From Pseudomonadota bacterium (GTDB taxonomy: Bacteria; Pseudomonadota; Alphaproteobacteria; Rhizobiales; Rhizobiaceae): a DNA stretch of 64,000 nucleotides. Below the pieces are notes generated by a model. It saw only the letters and a list, made by a program, of their open reading frames with translations. It made no database searches and had not been told where the DNA came from. The stretch is from positions 1 to 64,000 of the forward strand of contig JAIUPA010000003.1 in NCBI GenBank assembly GCA_020161665.1, in the 5' to 3' direction. A program made the position numbers and the translations under genes. Shown in pieces: positions 26,645 to 36,959 of the stretch; position 1 is the first letter of the stretch, and every line of letters starts with the position of its first letter.

Positions 26645-26822
26645 CACCATCTGCGCAAAATGGCCCTCTGACCGCAAGTCCGCCAAATTCTTCGGAAAGG
26701 CTGCACGCTTGCGTCACATGCATGTGAACTGACATGCGTGATTTCTGAGGATCGCAGGACCGGCGCGCGGAGGAGACCGGATATACCGGACACAAGCGCC
26801 CAACCGGAAGGACTGGAAAACC

Positions 26823-27416
26823 ATGTGCGAAGACCGTTTTACCCGCCGCAATGCTCTTGGCATGCTCGCAACTCTGGCTGCCGTCAGCAGCCTCGGCCTG
26901 CCCGCAACGGCATTGGCGCGCAACACCTCCAGCTCGCAGTACAGTGCGCAGGAAATCGTTGATGCGGGTCACAATTTCTTCGGCTCCACCAGTGGCGGGC
27001 TCGCCAAGGTGGTCGAAAAAGCGTTCCAGCGCTATGGCCTGCCGAATGGCTATATTCTCGGTCAGGAAGGCTCCGGCGCCCTGATCGCGGGCCTGACCTA
27101 TGGCGAAGGCGAGCTTTTCACCAAGAATGCCGGTCGCCACCCCACCTACTGGCAAGGCCCCTCCCTCGGCATCGATTATGGTGGTCAGGGTTCGCGCGCC
27201 ATGATGCTCGTCTATAACCTGCCTTCGGTCGATATGCTCTATCGCCGTTATGGCGGGGTGAGCGGCTCGGCCTTCGTTGTGGCCGGCGTCGGCATGACGG
27301 TTCTGTCGAACAGCAACATCCTGATCGTGCCGATCCGCACCGGCCTTGGCGCGCGTCTTGGCCTCAATGTCGGCTATTTGAAGCTGACCCGTTCTCCCAC
27401 TTGGAACCCCTTCTGA
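26823..27416 (+). CDS. eipA: Envelope integrity protein EipA (DUF1134)
   Basis: A 197-residue exported protein. The N-terminus (residues 1-32) carries RRNALGMLATLAAVSSLGLP and a cleavage site near ALA; the paired arginines are suggestive of Tat export. The mature DUF1134 domain has GHNFFGSTSGGLAKVVEKAF and YWQGPSLGIDYGGQGSRAMM. In Brucella EipA is a periplasmic factor for envelope integrity and is under CtrA control, which fits its place beside chpT and a CtrA-like box here. Confidence 0.9.
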   Translation: MCEDRFTRRNALGMLATLAAVSSLGLPATALARNTSSSQYSAQEIVDAGHNFFGSTSGGLAKVVEKAFQRYGLPNGYILGQEGSGALIAGLTYGEGELFTKNAGRHPTYWQGPSLGIDYGGQGSRAMMLVYNLPSVDMLYRRYGGVSGSAFVVAGVGMTVLSNSNILIVPIRTGLGARLGLNVGYLKLTRSPTWNPF

Positions 27417-27537
27417 CCTTACCCCCTCGAAAGGGGTGCTTGCGGCCCCTTTTGGCACATGTATAAAGGCGCAAGACCGTAAAAAGAACCGCGCGACATG
27501 CGTGCCGCCGGTTCATGCCCTGAACGGGCAGATTTGA

Positions 27538-28728
27538 GTGAGAGCGATCGTGATCGAGTATGCGCTACTTTTCGCGCTGGGTTTTCTGACCGCCTCACTG
27601 CTGGCCGTGGTCATCACGCCCGCTATTCATCGCCGCATCGTTGCCTATACCGAACGCCGTATTTTCGCGACCATGCCCATTAGCCGCGAGGAAGTGCAGG
27701 CGCAAAAGGCCATGGTGCGCGCCACGCTGGCGGCTGAAAATGCCCGCATTGGCAGCGATCTGTCGCGCGAGCGGCAAAAGGTCATCGACGCCACCGTCAA
27801 GGCGGATGCGATGCAGAAGGAGGCGGTTCGCCTCACCGGCCAGATGAAGGACCTGCAGGCGATCCTGGAAGACATGCGGACCGAGGCGTCCGCCATGCGC
27901 TCCGACATCCGCCGGGTCGACCTGCAAAACAGCGACCTCAAGGGCGCACTCAACCACTCGCAGGTGAGCATCGACGCCCTTCGCCGCGAAAACGAACTCC
28001 ATCTGGAGCGCATGCGCCGACTGGAGCTTGATCTTTCGACCAGCAAGGTGGAACTCGCCTCCCGCGATGCGGACAATGAATCGCTTTCGCTGCGCATTCA
28101 GGCCGTTCGTCATGAGCGCGATGCGCTGCGCGCCGATTACCTCCAGAGCGGCACGACAATCAGCGATCTGCAACAGCGCACCGAACAATCGGAAGCGCGC
28201 CTTGTCCGCCTTGAGCAAAAGACCTTCCGTCAGGCCTCTGACATCGCCGATCTGGAAACCAAACTGGAGCGCCGCAACCGCGAACTGGAACGCCTGCGCG
28301 AGCGCCTGAAATTGACGGTCCGCGAAAAGGATGCCCTGCGCGTGGCGCTGAAGGCCGCTGGGCTGGCCTTGCCCTTGGCCGGTGAAACGGCATCGCAAAC
28401 GGATGAAACCGCTCTGGAGGCGGATATGGACGCCGAAACACCGCAGAGCCCCGACACCGTCGGCAAGACAGAACTGGCAAGCCGCGCGGCGGCACTCTCC
28501 GAGCAGGTGATGGCCGCCAGCGATGGCAGTAATGACGATGCGTTGCGTGACGAACTGGCAAACCTTGCGGCCGCCATGACCGCCGAGGCGACCAGCGACC
28601 CCAAACTTGCCCGTCATGTTCGCGATATCGTTGGCCCGCCTCCGGCCTCCAACGACGATGACCATACGCTGGCGCGCCGCATTCGCCTTGCCATGGGTGA
28701 AAAGGCCGGAGCCATCCTGAACGACTGA
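27538..28728 (+). CDS. Membrane-anchored long coiled-coil protein
   Basis: A 396-residue protein of unknown function. One N-terminal membrane segment (residues about 5-27, EYALLFALGFLTASLLAVVI) is followed by about 240 residues of heptad-rich coiled coil (RRLELDLSTSKVELASRD, LETKLERRNRELERLRERLK) and an acidic C-terminus. The start is GTG at 27538 or GTG at 27550; neither has a strong ribosome site. The topology suggests an inner-membrane scaffold. It is downstream of eipA on the same strand with a 120-base gap. Confidence 0.75.
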   Translation: MRAIVIEYALLFALGFLTASLLAVVITPAIHRRIVAYTERRIFATMPISREEVQAQKAMVRATLAAENARIGSDLSRERQKVIDATVKADAMQKEAVRLTGQMKDLQAILEDMRTEASAMRSDIRRVDLQNSDLKGALNHSQVSIDALRRENELHLERMRRLELDLSTSKVELASRDADNESLSLRIQAVRHERDALRADYLQSGTTISDLQQRTEQSEARLVRLEQKTFRQASDIADLETKLERRNRELERLRERLKLTVREKDALRVALKAAGLALPLAGETASQTDETALEADMDAETPQSPDTVGKTELASRAAALSEQVMAASDGSNDDALRDELANLAAAMTAEATSDPKLARHVRDIVGPPPASNDDDHTLARRIRLAMGEKAGAILND

Positions 28729-28741
28729 CCCGGACCGCCGG

Positions 28742-29566
28742 TCAGATCCGGCCTTGCGTCTGCGCAATCCGGTAAAGGGCAATGCCCGCCGCCGTCGCGA
28801 CATTCAGGCTATCAAGGCTATCACGCTGGGCAATGCGCGCTGTCTGGAACCGCTCCATCACATCGGCGGGTAGTCCCTCGCCTTCCGTGCCCATCACGAG
28901 CGCCATGCGACGGCTGGCCGGAACCGCACCGATCTCGACCGTTCCACGCGGCGAAAGCCCCCAGATGGCAAAGCCTGCCGCATCCAGCGCTTCCAGAACA
29001 TCGAGAATGCTGCCTTCGCGGACAAACGGAACCGCCAGAACCGAGCCGACCGAGACGCGAAGCGCCTTGCGGTAAAGCGGATCACAACTGGTCGCATCGA
29101 GGAAGATCGCATCGACGCCAAAGGCCGCCGCATTGCGAAACAGCCCGCCCGCATTGTCGTGGTTGGAAATACCGCAGCCGACGAGCACCAGCGCATCGTC
29201 CGGCAGTGCGGCGACCAGCGCCCGCATGTCGGGGCTTGTGTCCGGGCGCCTGCCGATGGCCAGCACACCGCGATGCATGTTGAACCCGGCAATCGCGTCG
29301 ATCACCCGGGCCGTTGCCACATAGACGGGCACGTCCGGCGAAAAGCGCGCCAGAATGTCGGCCACGCCGGAAAGCCGGTTTTCCAAGACCAGAATGGCTT
29401 CGGCCTCGAACCGCCCGGCCCGGTGCGCTTCGGCCAGCATACGCAGCACCACCGTGCCCTCGGCCACGAAGCGGCCTTGCCGCCCCGTCAGGTCGCGTTC
29501 CTTCAGGTCGCGGAACACCGCGACGCGGGTATCCTCCGGATCTTCGATCAGAACCGGCGACACCAC
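28742..29566 (-). CDS. SpoU-family RNA 2'-O-methyltransferase
   Basis: About 274 residues. The N-terminal substrate-binding part (RVAVFRDLKERDLTGRQGRF) is followed by the knotted SpoU domain with motifs NHDNAGGLFRNAAAFGVDA, LVMGTEGEGLP and SLDSLNVATAAGIALYR. The target nucleotide is unknown. The start is uncertain: GTG at 29566 is chosen, but a TTG at 29587 would add 7 residues and overlap the upstream gene by 17 bases. Confidence 0.88.
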   Translation of the reverse strand: MVSPVLIEDPEDTRVAVFRDLKERDLTGRQGRFVAEGTVVLRMLAEAHRAGRFEAEAILVLENRLSGVADILARFSPDVPVYVATARVIDAIAGFNMHRGVLAIGRRPDTSPDMRALVAALPDDALVLVGCGISNHDNAGGLFRNAAAFGVDAIFLDATSCDPLYRKALRVSVGSVLAVPFVREGSILDVLEALDAAGFAIWGLSPRGTVEIGAVPASRRMALVMGTEGEGLPADVMERFQTARIAQRDSLDSLNVATAAGIALYRIAQTQGRI

Positions 29567-29570
29567 GCGC

Positions 29571-29957
29571 TTACTCGCCGACGGCAACGGTCGCGACGAT
29601 GCGGCCCGTGGTCAGGTCGAAGACATAGGCGCGCGCGCCACCATCGGCAGCCTTGCCGTAAAACAGGATCTGCGAACCGGAGAGCGACGTGCTGACCACC
29701 GTAAAGCCCGCCGGAAGGGCGGCCAGAAGGTTGAGCGGGTTATCGCTCGGCACCGGCGAGGTCTGGCTGACCGTGGCGGCGGGCGCATCCTTGCCCTTGC
29801 TCACGACCTTGTAGACAACCGCACCGAAGACAGCCATAAGGCTGACGAACATCACAAAGCCCGAAACGATCTGCAGGCGGATCATCTTGCGGCGGACTTT
29901 TTCCAGCGCCGGATCGAGCGGCTTTTCGTCTTCGATTTCTGGTTCGATATGCGACAT
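29571..29957 (-). CDS. Single-span membrane protein of unknown function
   Basis: A 128-residue protein: an acidic N-terminus (MSHIEPEIEDEKPLDPALEK), one membrane segment (LQIVSGFVMFVSLMAVFGAVVY in parts) and a periplasmic C-terminal part with beta character (ILFYGKAADGGARAYVFDLT). It starts at the ATG at 29957; the longer frame upstream lies antisense to the pseudouridine synthase gene and is rejected. It probably forms an operon with the downstream methyltransferase. I do not recognise the family. Confidence 0.75.
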   Translation of the reverse strand: MSHIEPEIEDEKPLDPALEKVRRKMIRLQIVSGFVMFVSLMAVFGAVVYKVVSKGKDAPAATVSQTSPVPSDNPLNLLAALPAGFTVVSTSLSGSQILFYGKAADGGARAYVFDLTTGRIVATVAVGE

Positions 29958-29991
29958 GACAGCCCCGCTTTCCGAGGTTCGAAGGTAAAGA

Positions 29992-31017
29992 ATGAGCGAT
30001 CCCTTTAAACAAGCCGAGGCTGCAAGGAAAGCCATTATCGTTCCCGATGACGCGAGCGGGCGTCTGGATGCCTGGCTGGCGGCCACGCTGGAGGGCGAAA
30101 TTTCGCGAAGCCGCCTCAAGGCGCTGATCGAAGAGGGCGCGGTTCTGGTGGGCGGCGTGCCGGTGACAGAGCCGAAACGCAAGGTGAAACCGGGCGAAAC
30201 GGTCGAGATCGTCATGCCCGAGCCGGAACCCGCCGAACCGCAGGGCGAGGACATTCCCCTTGACGTTCTCTACGAAGATGAAGACCTCATCGTGCTCGTC
30301 AAGCCCGCCGGTCTCGTCGTGCATCCGGGTGCGGGCAACTGGACCGGAACGCTGGTCAATGCGCTGATCCACCATTGCGGCGACAGCCTTTCCGGCATTG
30401 GCGGCGTGCGCCGCCCCGGCATCGTCCACCGCCTCGACAAGGATACGACCGGCGTTATGGTTGTGGCCAAGAACGACGCCGCACACCGCCATCTGGCCGC
30501 GCAATTTGCCGACCATGGCCGCACCGGCCCGCTGGAACGCGCCTATCTGGCCGTCGTCTGGGGTCGCCCGACACGCTTTGCCGGCACGATTGATGCGCCG
30601 CTGGGGCGCGCTGGCGACCGCACCAAACGCGCCGTCAAGCGCGAGGAAAGCGAAGACGCCCGCGAAGCCATCACCCATTATGAGGTGCTGGAACGGTTTC
30701 GCGAAAAGCCCGATGCCACCAGCATGGCCTCGCTCGTCGAATGCCGTCTGGAAACCGGCCGCACGCACCAGATCCGCGTTCACATGGCCCATATCGGCCA
30801 TCCACTGATAGGCGACGCGGATTATGGCGCAGCCTTCCGCACCAAGGCCAACCTGCTCGATCCGGAGGCCAAGGCCATCGTCAACGCCTTCCCGCGTCAG
30901 GCGCTTCACGCCTACCTCCTGACCTTCGAGCACCCCAGAACGGGCGAGGAAATGCATTTCGAAGCGCCCATGCCGGAAGACATGGAAGCGCTTTGCGAAG
31001 CGCTTCGAGGCTCTTGA
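29992..31017 (+). CDS. RluA/RluD-family pseudouridine synthase
   Basis: A 341-residue enzyme. An S4-like RNA-binding domain (about 22-75, GRLDAWLAATLEGEISRSRL) precedes the catalytic domain. The catalytic aspartate is Asp149 in HRLDKDTTGVMV. KPAGLVVHPGAG and RLETGRTHQIRVHMAHIGHP are further family marks. It isomerises uridine in rRNA, RluD-like (23S helix 69) being most likely. Its end overlaps the predicted -35 element of the rpoH promoter. Confidence 0.92.
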   Translation: MSDPFKQAEAARKAIIVPDDASGRLDAWLAATLEGEISRSRLKALIEEGAVLVGGVPVTEPKRKVKPGETVEIVMPEPEPAEPQGEDIPLDVLYEDEDLIVLVKPAGLVVHPGAGNWTGTLVNALIHHCGDSLSGIGGVRRPGIVHRLDKDTTGVMVVAKNDAAHRHLAAQFADHGRTGPLERAYLAVVWGRPTRFAGTIDAPLGRAGDRTKRAVKREESEDAREAITHYEVLERFREKPDATSMASLVECRLETGRTHQIRVHMAHIGHPLIGDADYGAAFRTKANLLDPEAKAIVNAFPRQALHAYLLTFEHPRTGEEMHFEAPMPEDMEALCEALRGS

Positions 31018-31040
31018 AACACGGTTTCGCCGTACTTAAC
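31013..31040 (+). promoter_or_regulatory. Possible heat-shock (sigma-32 type) promoter of rpoH
   Basis: CTTG at 31013-31016, an 18-base spacer, and CTTAAC at 31035-31040 resemble the alphaproteobacterial RpoH promoter pattern (CTTG, N17-18, CYTAT). It lies about 150 bases before the rpoH ATG. Only the first four bases of the -10 element fit. Confidence 0.4.
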
Positions 31041-31187
31041 TAATAACGCTGTGTGACACGGGTTTCCATGAAACCGTGCCAGAAGGCTTGCCCGCATGGG
31101 GCCGAGTTCGCGCTTGAGCGTTGATCCCTTAAACAGGGAACCGCCGGGCTGCATCGGCAAGGGGAGCCGATTTGAGGAGGGTGCTTT

Positions 31188-32090
31188 ATGGCCCGTAATT
31201 CGATGCCGACTATTCTTGCCGGTGAAGGTGGACTGAATCGCTATCTGGATGAAATCCGCAAGTTTCCGATGCTGGAACCCCAGCAGGAATACATGCTGGC
31301 AAAGCGTTATTCGGAGCATGGCGACCGTGATGCGGCCCACCAGCTTGTCACCAGCCATTTGCGTCTCGTGGCCAAGATCGCCATGGGCTATCGCGGCTAC
31401 GGCCTGCCGATTGGCGAGGTCGTGTCGGAAGGCAATGTCGGCCTCATGCAGGCCGTGAAGAAGTTTGATCCGGAGCGCGGCTTCCGCCTCGCCACCTACG
31501 CCATGTGGTGGATCAAGGCCTCCATTCAGGAATATATTCTGCGCTCGTGGTCGCTCGTCAAAATGGGCACCACCGCCAACCAGAAGCGCCTGTTCTTCAA
31601 CCTGCGCCGCCTCAAGGGCCGCATTCAGGCCATTGAAGATGGCGATCTGCGCCCCGATCAGGTCACCGAAATCGCCACCACCCTCAAGGTGTCGGAAGAG
31701 GAAGTGATCTCGATGAACCGTCGCCTCTCCGGTGACGCCTCGCTCAACGCACCGATCCGCGCCGCCGAGGGTGAATCCGGTCAGTGGCAGGATTGGCTGG
31801 TGGATGAACACGACAGCCAGGAAACGACGCTGATCGCACAGGACGAGCTGGAAACCCGCCGCCGTATGCTGGCCAAGGCGCTTGCCGTTTTAAACGATCG
31901 CGAACGCCGCATCTTTGAAGCCCGCCGTCTGGCCGAGGAGCCGGTGACGCTGGAAGAGCTTTCGACGGAATTCGACATCAGCCGCGAACGTGTCCGCCAG
32001 ATCGAGGTTCGCGCCTTCGAAAAGGTGCAGGAAGCCGTGCAGCAGCAGGCCCTCGAGGCCGCCAAGGCGCTGAAGGTGGTCGACGCCTGA
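31188..32090 (+). CDS. rpoH: Heat-shock sigma factor RpoH (sigma-32)
   Basis: A 300-residue sigma-70 family factor. Region 2 contains SHLRLVAKIAMGYRGYGLPI and FRLATYAMWWIKASIQEYIL. The RpoH box is present as KRLFFNLRRLK. Region 4.2 has ISRERVRQIEVRAFEKVQEA. ATG 31188 follows GAGGAGGG. It directs transcription of chaperone and protease genes. Alphaproteobacteria often have two rpoH paralogues; which one this is cannot be decided here. Confidence 0.96.
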   Translation: MARNSMPTILAGEGGLNRYLDEIRKFPMLEPQQEYMLAKRYSEHGDRDAAHQLVTSHLRLVAKIAMGYRGYGLPIGEVVSEGNVGLMQAVKKFDPERGFRLATYAMWWIKASIQEYILRSWSLVKMGTTANQKRLFFNLRRLKGRIQAIEDGDLRPDQVTEIATTLKVSEEEVISMNRRLSGDASLNAPIRAAEGESGQWQDWLVDEHDSQETTLIAQDELETRRRMLAKALAVLNDRERRIFEARRLAEEPVTLEELSTEFDISRERVRQIEVRAFEKVQEAVQQQALEAAKALKVVDA

Positions 32091-32121
32091 CGAGGCCTCA
32101 ACGGATTTTTGCCGATAAAAT

Positions 32122-32142
32122 AAGCCCCGGTCTCCCGGGGCT
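32122..32142 (+). repeat. GC-rich hairpin after rpoH, first copy
   Basis: AAGCCCCGGTCTCCCGGGGCT lies 32 bases after the rpoH stop. The same 21 bases occur at 32287-32307, where a T run makes it a full terminator. This copy lacks the T run, so it may be a weak or degenerate terminator. Confidence 0.65.
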
Positions 32143-32173
32143 CAGACTGCGGCAGGACTCGCAAGCCTAACTC

Positions 32174-32252
32174 TTCGTCATGGTCGGGCTTGACCCGACC
32201 ATCCATCTCCCCTTGAAATTGTGGATCCTCGGGTCAAGCCCGAGGATGACGG
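32174..32252. repeat. Interspersed palindromic repeat, copy 2
   Basis: The same two-hairpin element as at 9036-9113, with identical outer parts and a different central loop. It sits between two direct copies of the rpoH-downstream hairpin. Confidence 0.85.
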
Positions 32253-32284
32253 AAGATAGGTCAGCTGGGTGTGTCAGCAAACTC

Positions 32285-32311
32285 AAAAGCCCCGGTCTCC
32301 CGGGGCTTTTT
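32285..32311. terminator. Bidirectional terminator between rpoH and the proline-rich protein gene
   Basis: AAAAGCCCCGG and CCGGGGCTTTTT pair around a 3-base loop with A and T tails on each side, between convergent genes. Confidence 0.88.
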
Positions 32312-32327
32312 CGTGTCTTGCTCTGGC

Positions 32328-34403
32328 TTACTGGCCGCCGTCCTGCGTCGACCACTGGGCAATCGCCTTGTTGAAGGCGGCGGTGCCATCTACACCCTTT
32401 TCCATGGTCAAAAGCGCGCGGCGACCGTTGCGGTAGGTCACTGGAATATCCATCCAGTTGCGGCTCTTCAGGAGTTCCATATTGGCCTTGCGCGCATCAG
32501 CAAAATCGTTGAGCGCCACCATATGGAAATCATCGGTAATGCGGGCCGGAACGGCGATCAGCGGGTTGCCGCGATCCTGCTCCGTGCTCTTCATCGAGAT
32601 GCGCTGCACGCTTTCAATCGCACCACCTTCAAAGCCCGCCGGGATCGAGAAAACGATCTCGACCAGATGGCTTGCCGGAAGCGACGGATCGCTGTTGCGC
32701 TTGAAGGTCACAAGCGCCGTCAGGTTCTTGCCCGGGACATTGATCGTGCCCTGAACCGTCCCTTCCGGACGACCATTGTCATCCTTCTCTTCACGGAATT
32801 CCCACTTCACGCTGCCTTCGATGGCGGTCGGCGTCGATTGCCCAACCTTTTCCTCATAGAGGTACATCTTGTCGCCAGCCGCCTGCGGAGCCTGCGTGGC
32901 AGTTGCAGCGCCCGAGGCACCAGCATTCGATACGCCTGTGCCCGGCGGTTGCGATGCAACGTTCTTTTCAGCCACCGAGGTGCCCTCACGAGAACCGCCC
33001 GTCTGCGCGGCACCCTGCCCGGCATCCACTTCCTTGCCATCCGCCATCAGGCGCTGGGTGAATTTGGTGCTACCTGCCGCCGGATCGGGCTTGGTCGCAG
33101 GCGTCGTTGCCTGTTCGCTCGTACTCGTTGCAGGGGTCGTGGAACCGTTTCCGTGCGATACGACCGGCGTGCCGGACGGCTGCGCCGGGCCGCTGAACAG
33201 CGTGGTCATGGCATCACGATTGAGCCACAGCGCATAGGAACCGCTGGCGATCAGCAGAACGGCCAGTGCGCCAATGCCCATCTTGGCAATGCTCGGACGC
33301 GGCTTGGGAACCGCACGATAGGGGAAGGTCACTTCGCCCGGCGGAAGATCGCCAAAGCCGATATCGGCGGAGGCAACCGTCTTTTCAACCGCAGGCGCCA
33401 CGGGCGCAGCAGGCGCAGAAGCCCCGGCAACCGGCTCGTTGCCATATCCGATCAAGGCTTCGAAATCGTCCCAGGCTTCCTTGCCCTGCTTGGGGGCGGC
33501 GGGAGCGGCAGGCGCAACGGGAACCGGATCAGCTACCGGCTCAAGAGCGACCGGCATGGCACCTGTCGTTCGACCTTCGAGATAGGCATCAAAATCATCG
33601 ATCAGCGCATCGCTGGAACGCGCCTGTTCGCCAGCCGGTGCCGCCGCAGGTGCGACGGCAGGCGCGAGCAGATCATTCGTCTCCGGCCAGTCCCAGGAGC
33701 GATCGGCCTTGTCAGAGGGTGCAGCAGGCGTTTCGTCCCAGCCCTGAACGACCGATGCAAAAGGATCATCGCGCTCATCGCGACGCGGAATCGGCGGAAA
33801 ATCATCGGGAGCGGCGTCAACCACACCCTGCGCTTCGGGCAAGGCATCGTCAAAACCACGTTCTGCCTGCTCGAATCGCTCTTCCGCATCGGCAGCCGTC
33901 ACCGGCTCTTCATAGGCCGGTTCTTCGAAAACAGGCTCTTCGCGTGCGGGAGCGGCAGCCGGTTCGTCCCAGACCGGCTCGGGCTGCGGCTCGGGCTGCG
34001 TAAACACCGGCTCGTCGTAAACCGGCTTCGGCTCTTCCCAGACAGGCTCAACGGGAAGCGGCAGCGGCGCGGCAACCACCGGCGGCGGCACGAAAGCAGG
34101 CTGCGGCGGCACGACCGGCGCCGCGGCCACCGGCTCCGGCGCAACGAAGACGGGCGGAGCAACCGCGGCAACCGGCTCTTCAGCCGGAAGCGCTTCGGCA
34201 TATTCGGCCTCGACCTCGGCAATGGCCTGATCGAGCTTATCGATCTGGCGCTTGAAGAGGGCCTCCGGCGGAGCAGGCTTCATGCTCTCCAACTGCCGGA
34301 TCACGGCACTTCGAGCTTTTTCGTAAACCTTCACCCGCATTTCGGGCGTATTGTTCGCCAGTCCGTCGACCGCACGGCGAATAACCGCGACAAAATCCGC
34401 CAT
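32328..34403 (-). CDS. Large proline/alanine-rich membrane protein next to purA
   Basis: A 691-residue protein of unknown function. A conserved-looking N-terminal helical region (1-75, MADFVAVIRRAVDGLANNTP) is followed by about 280 residues of low-complexity Pro/Ala/Val/Glu sequence, one membrane segment at about 365-390 (MGIGALAVLLIASGSYALWL), another Ser/Thr/Ala-rich linker, and a C-terminal globular domain (about 530-690). This layout suggests a cytoplasmic N-terminus, a single span, and a periplasmic sensory or structural domain. It is read in the same direction as the upstream purA, with a 60-base gap holding a small hairpin. Confidence 0.8.
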   Translation of the reverse strand: MADFVAVIRRAVDGLANNTPEMRVKVYEKARSAVIRQLESMKPAPPEALFKRQIDKLDQAIAEVEAEYAEALPAEEPVAAVAPPVFVAPEPVAAAPVVPPQPAFVPPPVVAAPLPLPVEPVWEEPKPVYDEPVFTQPEPQPEPVWDEPAAAPAREEPVFEEPAYEEPVTAADAEERFEQAERGFDDALPEAQGVVDAAPDDFPPIPRRDERDDPFASVVQGWDETPAAPSDKADRSWDWPETNDLLAPAVAPAAAPAGEQARSSDALIDDFDAYLEGRTTGAMPVALEPVADPVPVAPAAPAAPKQGKEAWDDFEALIGYGNEPVAGASAPAAPVAPAVEKTVASADIGFGDLPPGEVTFPYRAVPKPRPSIAKMGIGALAVLLIASGSYALWLNRDAMTTLFSGPAQPSGTPVVSHGNGSTTPATSTSEQATTPATKPDPAAGSTKFTQRLMADGKEVDAGQGAAQTGGSREGTSVAEKNVASQPPGTGVSNAGASGAATATQAPQAAGDKMYLYEEKVGQSTPTAIEGSVKWEFREEKDDNGRPEGTVQGTINVPGKNLTALVTFKRNSDPSLPASHLVEIVFSIPAGFEGGAIESVQRISMKSTEQDRGNPLIAVPARITDDFHMVALNDFADARKANMELLKSRNWMDIPVTYRNGRRALLTMEKGVDGTAAFNKAIAQWSTQDGGQ

Positions 34404-34463
34404 CAGTACCTTCTCATGCTCTCCGGTTCACTGACCGGAACTGGGACATAGTGCAATGAAACC

Positions 34464-35762
<1,299 letters not shown>

Positions 35763-35981
35763 CGAATAATTCCTGTTGCGTGCCGGGGTAAAAAGCACCC
35801 CGGACCATTCCAAACCCGCGCATCTATAATGGTTTGTTTCGCGGAAAGCGACTCCGTTTCACCGCAGGATTTCGCCTTTTTTACGTGACAAATCGCAGCT
35901 TAAGGTTCTATCTGCCCGCCTGTCGTTTTTCCCACGCCCGGCATTCTGGCCGCGCGACACCTTCTCAGCCGGTGCCTTTAC

Positions 35982-36869
35982 GTGTCCAGCAAAGCCTATT
36001 TCTTTCTCGTGACCGCCACCCTTCTGTGGGCCGGAAACACGCTGGCCGGAAAGCTCGCCGTCGGCCATATCAGCCCGATGATGCTGACGCTGTGCCGCTG
36101 GGTGATTGCTGTCACCCTGATCGTTTCGATCTCGCTGCCGCAACTGCGCAAGGACTGGCCGCTTCTGAAAAAGAACTGGTTGCTGCTCTTTGCCTATGGC
36201 GCCTTCGGCTACTCCGTCTTCAACGCGCTTCTTTATTCGGCGCTGAGGCTGACAAGCGGCGTCAACGGCGCCATCGAGCAAGCCAGCATTCCCATGCTGA
36301 TCTTCATCATCAACTTCGCCTTTTTCCGCATTCGCGCCTCCTGGGCACAGCTGGTCGGTTTTGCGCTGTCGATTCTCGGCATTGCCATCACCGCCTCGCA
36401 TGGCGATCTGTCCGCCCTTCTGGAACTCGACATCAATGCGGGCGACCTCATGGTGCTGACCGCATCGCTGATCTATGCATGCTATACGGTGGCATTACGG
36501 TGGCGACCGGCCATTTCCTGGCAGAGCCTGATGGCGGCCTCAGCCTCCGGCGCGCTCGTCGCAGCCGTGCCGCTTCTGGCCGTTGAAATCGCCAGCGACA
36601 CCTTCATCATGCCGGATTTCACCGGCTGGATGCTGGTTCTTTATGCCGGACTTCTGCCCTCGCTCGTCTCGCAAATCTTCTGGGTGAATGGCGTGGAAGG
36701 CATCGGCGCCAACCGCGCCGGCCTCTTTATCAATCTCATTCCCGTCTTCGGAACCGTGCTGTCAGTGCTCTTCCTCAAGGAAACGCTGCACAATTTCCAC
36801 CTTCTGGCGGTGGCGCTCGTCATGGCAGGCATCGCCATTGCCGAATGGGGCAAGCCGAAAACGGCCTGA
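35982..36869 (+). CDS. EamA/DMT-family exporter
   Basis: A 295-residue inner-membrane protein with ten predicted spans in two EamA repeats (LLWAGNTLAGKLAVGHISPM in the first; LMVLTASLIYACYTVALRWR in the second). A charged stretch, LPQLRKDWPLLKKN, joins early spans. The substrate is unknown; relatives export amino acids or metabolites. The GTG at 35982 is the start. It is divergent from purA and separated by 219 bases without a gene. Confidence 0.88.
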   Translation: MSSKAYFFLVTATLLWAGNTLAGKLAVGHISPMMLTLCRWVIAVTLIVSISLPQLRKDWPLLKKNWLLLFAYGAFGYSVFNALLYSALRLTSGVNGAIEQASIPMLIFIINFAFFRIRASWAQLVGFALSILGIAITASHGDLSALLELDINAGDLMVLTASLIYACYTVALRWRPAISWQSLMAASASGALVAAVPLLAVEIASDTFIMPDFTGWMLVLYAGLLPSLVSQIFWVNGVEGIGANRAGLFINLIPVFGTVLSVLFLKETLHNFHLLAVALVMAGIAIAEWGKPKTA

Positions 36870-36886
36870 ACCTGAAAAAGAAAAAC

Positions 36887-36928
36887 GGCGGATCACTGTC
36901 TCCGCACGCTATGGAGACAGGACCCGCC
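36887..36928. terminator. Inverted repeat between convergent genes
   Basis: CTGTCTCC and GGAGACAG, flanked by GGCGG and CCGCC, form a long stem between the exporter gene and the convergent secreted protein gene; no strong T run is present. Confidence 0.45.
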
Positions 36929-36959
36929 TTCAAAGTTGAGGCATTTCAGTTCAGGGTCG

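Noticed and set aside
31050-31187. ROSE-type RNA thermometer in the rpoH leader
   Set aside because: The leader has GC-rich stems, but I see no clear U-rich anti-Shine-Dalgarno segment pairing with GAGGAGGG.
32271-34451. Open frame of 726 codons on the plus strand
   Set aside because: Antisense to the proline-rich membrane protein; low-complexity composition of that gene leaves the opposite frame open.
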